A DNA stretch of 64,000 bases from assembly GCA_013396915.1 (NCBI GenBank), contig VWZL01002012.1, forward strand, positions 682,001-746,000, written 5' to 3'. Below are positions 59,271 through 64,000 of the stretch, piece by piece. The notes beneath the pieces are model-generated. The model searched no databases and had not been told where the DNA came from. It saw only the letters and a program-made list of their open reading frames with translations. The DNA is from Stercorarius parasiticus (Eukaryota > Chordata > Aves > Charadriiformes > Stercorariidae). Numbering within the stretch: position 1 is the first letter of the stretch; each line of letters begins with the position of its first letter. A program made the position numbers and the translations under genes.

Positions 59271-62189
59271 CAAAAGTAGATTTGTTAAAAAATCTGTATT
59301 AAGGGAGGAGGGAAGGGGGTGAGAGAGGAGAGCTAGATGGTCCCTGTGTAGTTTATGACTTTTCCTAAAAAAAAAATATAAAAAAATAAAAATAAACCTT
59401 CAAGAAAGGTAGAAAAGCAATTTTCGTTCTGCGGCTCTAAATATCTGTTTATCCCACTGCCATGATGTGAGCATGCCCAGTTGGGATGATTTAGCACTCT
59501 GCTGATGACTACCAACGGAAGGACTTCATGTGAAAAGGTAGTCTGCCACAGCTAATGGGCTCTTGTTTCAAAGGGATGCTGTGTGTACATTACTAGTGTA
59601 TGGAGAAGGTGCAGAAAGGCCTCGGCAGACATTAGGAATGGAGTGTTGTTGATGATGAAAAGGCACTTTGCTGTTGAGGGAATGGTGGGAGAGAAAAGGC
59701 GTATCTGTCTTTTTGATTAGAAATGCATGCTTCCTTTCATCATCTGAGCTGAAAAATTGGCTTCTGCTCTTGGTTTATGAAACCATTTTTCTTTTCCCTT
59801 CCTTCCCAGGTTTGCAAACTCTTTAATAAATTAGTTACTGTGAGGTGCATGGGTGCAACAATCACCTTAGAGGCTTTTCCCAAATGCATCTTTAATATTT
59901 TATAAGTATTTAAATAGATTTATTCAATGTGAACAGCCTGATTTATTAACACTGGCACTCTGGCATGGAAAGGGGGTTCAATACAAATTATGTTGTGTCA
60001 GAAATTTTTAGCAGCTAGATCTCAATTTACCAATGGATTCTTGGAAGTCAGGAAATAATAGGACCCACCCCATGTTAATATTTAATCAGGCTTTGGTGCC
60101 AGATAGGAGAAGCTGTCGAATCAACGAGACGCAATGAGGGGAGCCCTGTATTACATTAAAATACATCATGTGTGTTCACTTCTTAAATGGGGGGGAGAAG
60201 TGGGTCAGTTATTGTGGCAAGTGAGAGGTTCAAACCTGCTGCTGAATAAAGATGCTTTGTCAGGCTCTAAGAGCTGGCCAGATGAAGTTAAAGTAGACAC
60301 GTGTGGGAAACCTCAGTGACCAGGTGCGAAACTTGTTTCCCTTTTGATGTCCGGGGTCCAAGAGATACCTTTCCTTGTGCAGATTCAGAAAATAATGTAT
60401 GGCAACATGAACACTGAACCTGACATGGTAGCAGAGCTGCTTTGTAAAGCACTTTGGAATGATAAGATGAGGAGGTTGCTACCAAACCTGATACTGTCCT
60501 ACATAACTAGTGTACCAAGGGGCAGGGGAAGGGTGGGTTTACCCATCGTCTGTCGGTCAGTACACCTTAGGTTCCTGTTTTGAATTACCCAAAATTCATT
60601 TTCACTTTGAAGTGCCATGTAAGGTTATTTTTGTTTAGCCTGGTACATTACCCTCATAAAAACAAATTGGTTTTATTTCTGTATGGAATCACCAAACCAC
60701 TTTCTCAATGTGGATTTTGGGTGTAAATTTAAAATGCAAGGAAGCTCTGAAGAAAAGTTTTCCACAGTAGTGTTCACTCACTTGAATGGAATAGATGAAC
60801 ATAAGGGCATGGTTGCAAAATAGCTCTGCACATCAGCGGGTCATTCCTAAATCACTGCACCCAGTGTGGAGCGATTCAGATGAGCTAGGAGCCTGCTCAA
60901 AAACTGGCAGCATCTCATTTCTGCTGAGTACCACTGACACAGCCCCCTAGTCCCCCCACCAGGCACGGGCTAAATAGGTGAATGAAGAGCAAAACAAGAA
61001 AGCTTCAGCCAGCCACAGGGGGACTGATACTGGATAAAGAGGAGAAAAGAGGACATCTCAGATGCCACAGATCTTTTCCTGGAATATTTCAGGATGACCC
61101 AGCAATGAAGAAACCCTCCAGTGGTCAAGACTGCCTAGCCATAATTACATGCTCATGTACAAGGGTTGAGTTCTTTGGAGGGTGTGAACTAGAGTAGCGT
61201 GGTTGAAGTGCCTGGAATAACACTGGTGGGCACTGGCTGAAGTTTTGGCCTGTAGCTGAAGTCCTGGTGACAGTGAGCTAGTCTTTTGGTAGGATCTTCA
61301 TTCATTTCCTTTTCTCACTTAAATGATGTGTATTTCTATCCCTTTAAACATGTAGTGTGTTTAGTTTCCCTGTGTGGTTGCTTCATTTAAAGAAAGAAGA
61401 GTTGAACTGCTAGTCCTTTGTGATGTTAATATTAAGAAAATTGGACGATGCTCCAGTAAGATGACTGGGTCAAGACAAGGGGCTACTCCGCACATCTGGT
61501 TCTGTCAAAGTTTGGTTGGAATGGTTTATTGTAAGGTTAGATTACCAGGGAAGAACCCCTTAGTTTGTGCTGGTGGTATCAGGAGGGGGAAGAGAAACGG
61601 AGGAGTGGAGCAGAACACTATGCGTGATTTCTTTATGCTGTTTAAGGTGAAGTTGAATTTGTTTTTGTGGAGCGTACATCTGAGAACGTTTTGATGTGAT
61701 GGTGGTAGATCCAGAGCAGGGTCAGCTCTATTTTATAGATCTCCACCTAATCTACCACAAAGCAGGCTGGCTGCTCAGGATGGAATGAGTGGTAGTAGTT
61801 TTAGCTATTATTAATATATACTTATACAGTTCCTGAAGAGTAAACAGAGATACGACCTACAGAGTTGCACCTGTATCAGCTGTGAGAACAATTATAGTTC
61901 AGAAAAGAATAAACTTTTTCTTCCATTCCAGGGAGGGAGTGTGTCCCTTGGCATGCAGGATTATATGATCACAGGTTTTGAGGACAGCAAGTCCAGATTT
62001 CTGCTGAAGTATCGGTCATGCTTTCCTGCCTCGGGGCTGCAGCTATTTAGGAGTTACCTGTGCTTTGGTGGGTAAGGAGGTATGTCTTTCTGCTTTAGCT
62101 TATTAAACCAGTCTACAGTTTAGGCTATCATTTGCTTCTTATGTGGTGCAAAAAAATGCATGCCGCAAAGTTAACTTCTAAAGTCATTG
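59271..62189. other. Unassigned non-coding stretch
   Basis: No gene is seen. An A-rich run lies at 59367-59395. TTTGTAAAGCACTTTGGAATGA at 60442-60463 resembles a motif seen in old amniote repeats (TGTAAAGCGCTTTGGGA), too short to call. Confidence 0.45.
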
Positions 62190-62560
62190 ATTTGCGTTTT
62201 TAAACCACTGCCATTTTTAGCATCTATTATCAATGTTCTTAGTAATGGCATATTAAGTCTTCACTGTGACACATTGTGTCCAAGCAAGGTGATCTCTTTG
62301 TTAGGCATTTTGATAGAGTCACAAGCAAAGAAGATTGTATTACTTTTATCTCAGGAAAGGAATACGATCACCTACTCCAAACTCAAATACATATGGATAG
62401 ATTTTTCCTATATTTTTTTCAAGTTGAGGCTAGATGTGGAAGAAATAGAGGAGAGAATATCAGAGGGAGTAGGGCAAGTTTCACAATTCAAATATAAGAA
62501 GCTTAACTATATTGGTATTAGGAAAAATATTAGGAAAACAATTGTTATATAAACATTGTA
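62190..62560 (+). mobile_element. L1/Tx1-like reverse-transcriptase relic (motifs B to C)
   Basis: The plus strand follows the order of L1-group RT motifs. LASIINVLSNGILS (about 62219-62260) matches A.I..NG.LS. KQGDL then LLGILIESQAKKI (about 62284-62335, across a frameshift) matches RQGDPLSPLLF.L.IE.LA..I. IWIDFSYIFF (about 62389-62418) sits where LYADDVLLFL is expected. GQVSQFKY (about 62479-62502) matches FG.VSGFKIN. The YADD catalytic pair is lost and frames are broken, so it is inactive. The evidence is the collinear series rather than any one motif. Its orientation is opposite to the relic at 55.4 kb, so the two are probably separate insertions or were separated by an inversion. Confidence 0.55.
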
Positions 62561-63880
62561 GAAAGTTAAAGAACGTGGTACTGGTTTTTCAGCTAAGTCT
62601 CACTGTTCAAAAGTTCACCTGGACTTCTAGAGAATTTAACCAGCTAGAAGTATGCCTGAAGGCCCCAAAATTTCATCCCCTTTCTTCTGAAAGGAGACAG
62701 CAATTGAAACAGAGGAAGAGTTTCTGCAGTCTTCCACTGGGCCTTTCTTGGAGAAATGGTCTCGCTCTGGTCTTTAGGACAGTTACAAGGTACTACTTTC
62801 TGCACGAGTGAGGCCAAAGTGGTTATCTAGGAAATCTGAATGTGATTTTAATTGTAGCTTTTATTATTGGAACAGCTGTAACCAAGATTGTAACAGTCAA
62901 TTATATATGGAGCTTTATTGGCAAAGGGTGTTTAATATTAAACAATCACTGCTAACCGTGAACATACCTGATATAATAATGAACTTTATTTGGAAGATCA
63001 GCGTAAGATAAAGGAGTTAAATTTAGCTGTACAGCCTGTAACAATAACACAAGGGGATATCGTGAATTCATTTTATTTGGAAACAGAAAACTCTGAATGT
63101 TGTTAGATTATCTTTTTGAGAGCATAAAGTAAATGTTTGGTAACCAGAGATTTGTATTGCTGGAGAGAATCACTTTCACTAAAGCTACAGTAACCGAATG
63201 TTTAAATGTGCAGGGCTGAACTGTCAAAGCACGTAACAACATCTTTAAATAAAAAGGAAGCGGCAACAGCTGCCTTTATCAGTGTCCTCCTCTGACAACT
63301 GCTTACGGTTAAATTCTGTTCCCGTTGAAGTCAGTGGGGAATCTCCTGGTAACCTGCAGTGATTCATGGCATGGACCTTACCAGGGGAAAAAGGTGATGT
63401 CCCAAAGCACCAAGAAAGGCACGCTGCTGTCCCACAGCACAGGAGCTGTTTACGCCCTGCAGAGTGATATTGCCGACCTGCAGCATTCAGAATTGTGGCT
63501 CGAGTCCCTTGCAAGAGCCACGTCGAAGACAAAAGCCTTATCCCCCCCAGGAGACGTTTTTTCAGTCTTCCAGTTCTAAGTCACTGGTCATCTTTGGCAG
63601 TTTTAATACCTAGGTTTTCATCTTAACCAAAGGCTCAGAAAACCACTTATGCTATTTTTAGTTTTTTTAATTAAAGCTGACAATCTGCGATAACCAATGG
63701 TAGGCTCAAATCAGAAAGGCTCATGTGGCAAAATCTGCCCTGACCCCACAGCTATGAAGCACTGAGAAAGTAAATGTGGGCTGGGCCATATTCATGGTAC
63801 AGCCGGGTTTTTTTGTTGTTTTTTTATTTTATTTTATTTTAACTTTATATTTGCGTCTGGCTGTGTGGGCTCTTTGGCCG
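62561..63880. other. Unassigned non-coding stretch
   Basis: The first few hundred bases may contain more of the RT relic, including a possible LVFQLSL..QKF stretch near 62580 like the LYLFQ.LPI region of L1-group elements, but this is weak. GTTGAAGTCAGTGGGG at 63324-63339 matches the old amniote repeat core. A (TTTTA)n run lies at about 63818-63843. Confidence 0.4.
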
Positions 63881-64000
63881 AAAGCGTAGTCCCGGTGCAA
63901 GCGAGGAGGCAGGATGGGAAGTGCCCATGGGATGCAGGGACGAGGCAGGTTGCCCTGGGCATCCCTGGGACCCCTGCGGTGGGTTTTACCTGCACCCATC
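63881..64000. other. GC-rich window edge
   Basis: The last 120 bp turn GC-rich with several CpGs (CCGAAAGCG, CCCGG, GCGAGG, GACGAGG). This could be the flank of a CpG island or another repeat beyond the window. Nothing more can be said. Confidence 0.3.

Noticed and set aside
1..64000. Prokaryotic features, CRISPR arrays, tRNA/rRNA genes, proviral LTR pairs
   Set aside because: No spaced identical repeats, cloverleaf consensus, rRNA core sequences or paired LTR-like ends were seen. The sequence is vertebrate non-coding DNA.

Overview
The window looks like nuclear DNA from a bird. Three segments match the avian form of the CR1 LINE 3' end, including the ATTCTATG octamer tail and the palindromic stretch around CCATGG. 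There are no long open reading frames, no operons, no ribosome-binding sites, and the sequence is AT-rich and non-coding, with only a thin scatter of degraded repeats. I recognise no complete protein-coding gene, no tRNA or rRNA, no CRISPR array and no intact provirus. The longest open frames (180, 174, 151 and 146 codons) are about what chance gives in 64 kb and show no family motif. The DNA is most likely an intergenic desert or a very long intron; the species and locus cannot be fixed from sequence alone.

Layout. 1-5.9 kb: unassigned sequence with one minus-strand CR1 tail (about 2937-3164). 5.9-11.9 kb: the most structured part. A roughly 270-bp non-coding element occurs twice in the same orientation, at 6489-6758 and 10147-10418. 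Between the copies lies a candidate 5' exon (9433-9651) with a strong acceptor, an ATG preceded by an in-frame stop, and a consensus donor. 12-21.9 kb: mostly featureless, with a CR1 copy that has lost an internal piece (17259-17685) and a composite hairpin (16364-16401). 22.0-22.8 kb: a candidate regulatory block with AT-rich homeodomain-type cores and a perfect inverted repeat. 23-49 kb: unassigned, with short tandem duplications (23.6, 26.9 and 41.8 kb), several clean hairpins (32.7, 33.3, 34.85 and 46.16 kb) and a MIR-like SINE (45.1 kb).

49-64 kb: richer in old mobile DNA. It holds two copies of a palindromic MITE-like repeat (52.0 and 56.7 kb), a CR1 endonuclease-domain relic (53.7-54.06 kb), two L1/Tx1-type reverse-transcriptase relics in opposite orientation (55.4 kb minus, 62.2 kb plus) and a well-preserved CR1 tail (58.15 kb). 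The last ~120 bp become GC-rich and may run into a feature beyond the edge.

Nothing here forms a set of cooperating genes. The most interesting reading is a cis-regulatory landscape: a duplicated non-coding element flanking a possible alternative first exon, in a desert with scattered enhancer-like blocks. The L1-clade relics are of secondary interest, because this clade is sparse in birds.
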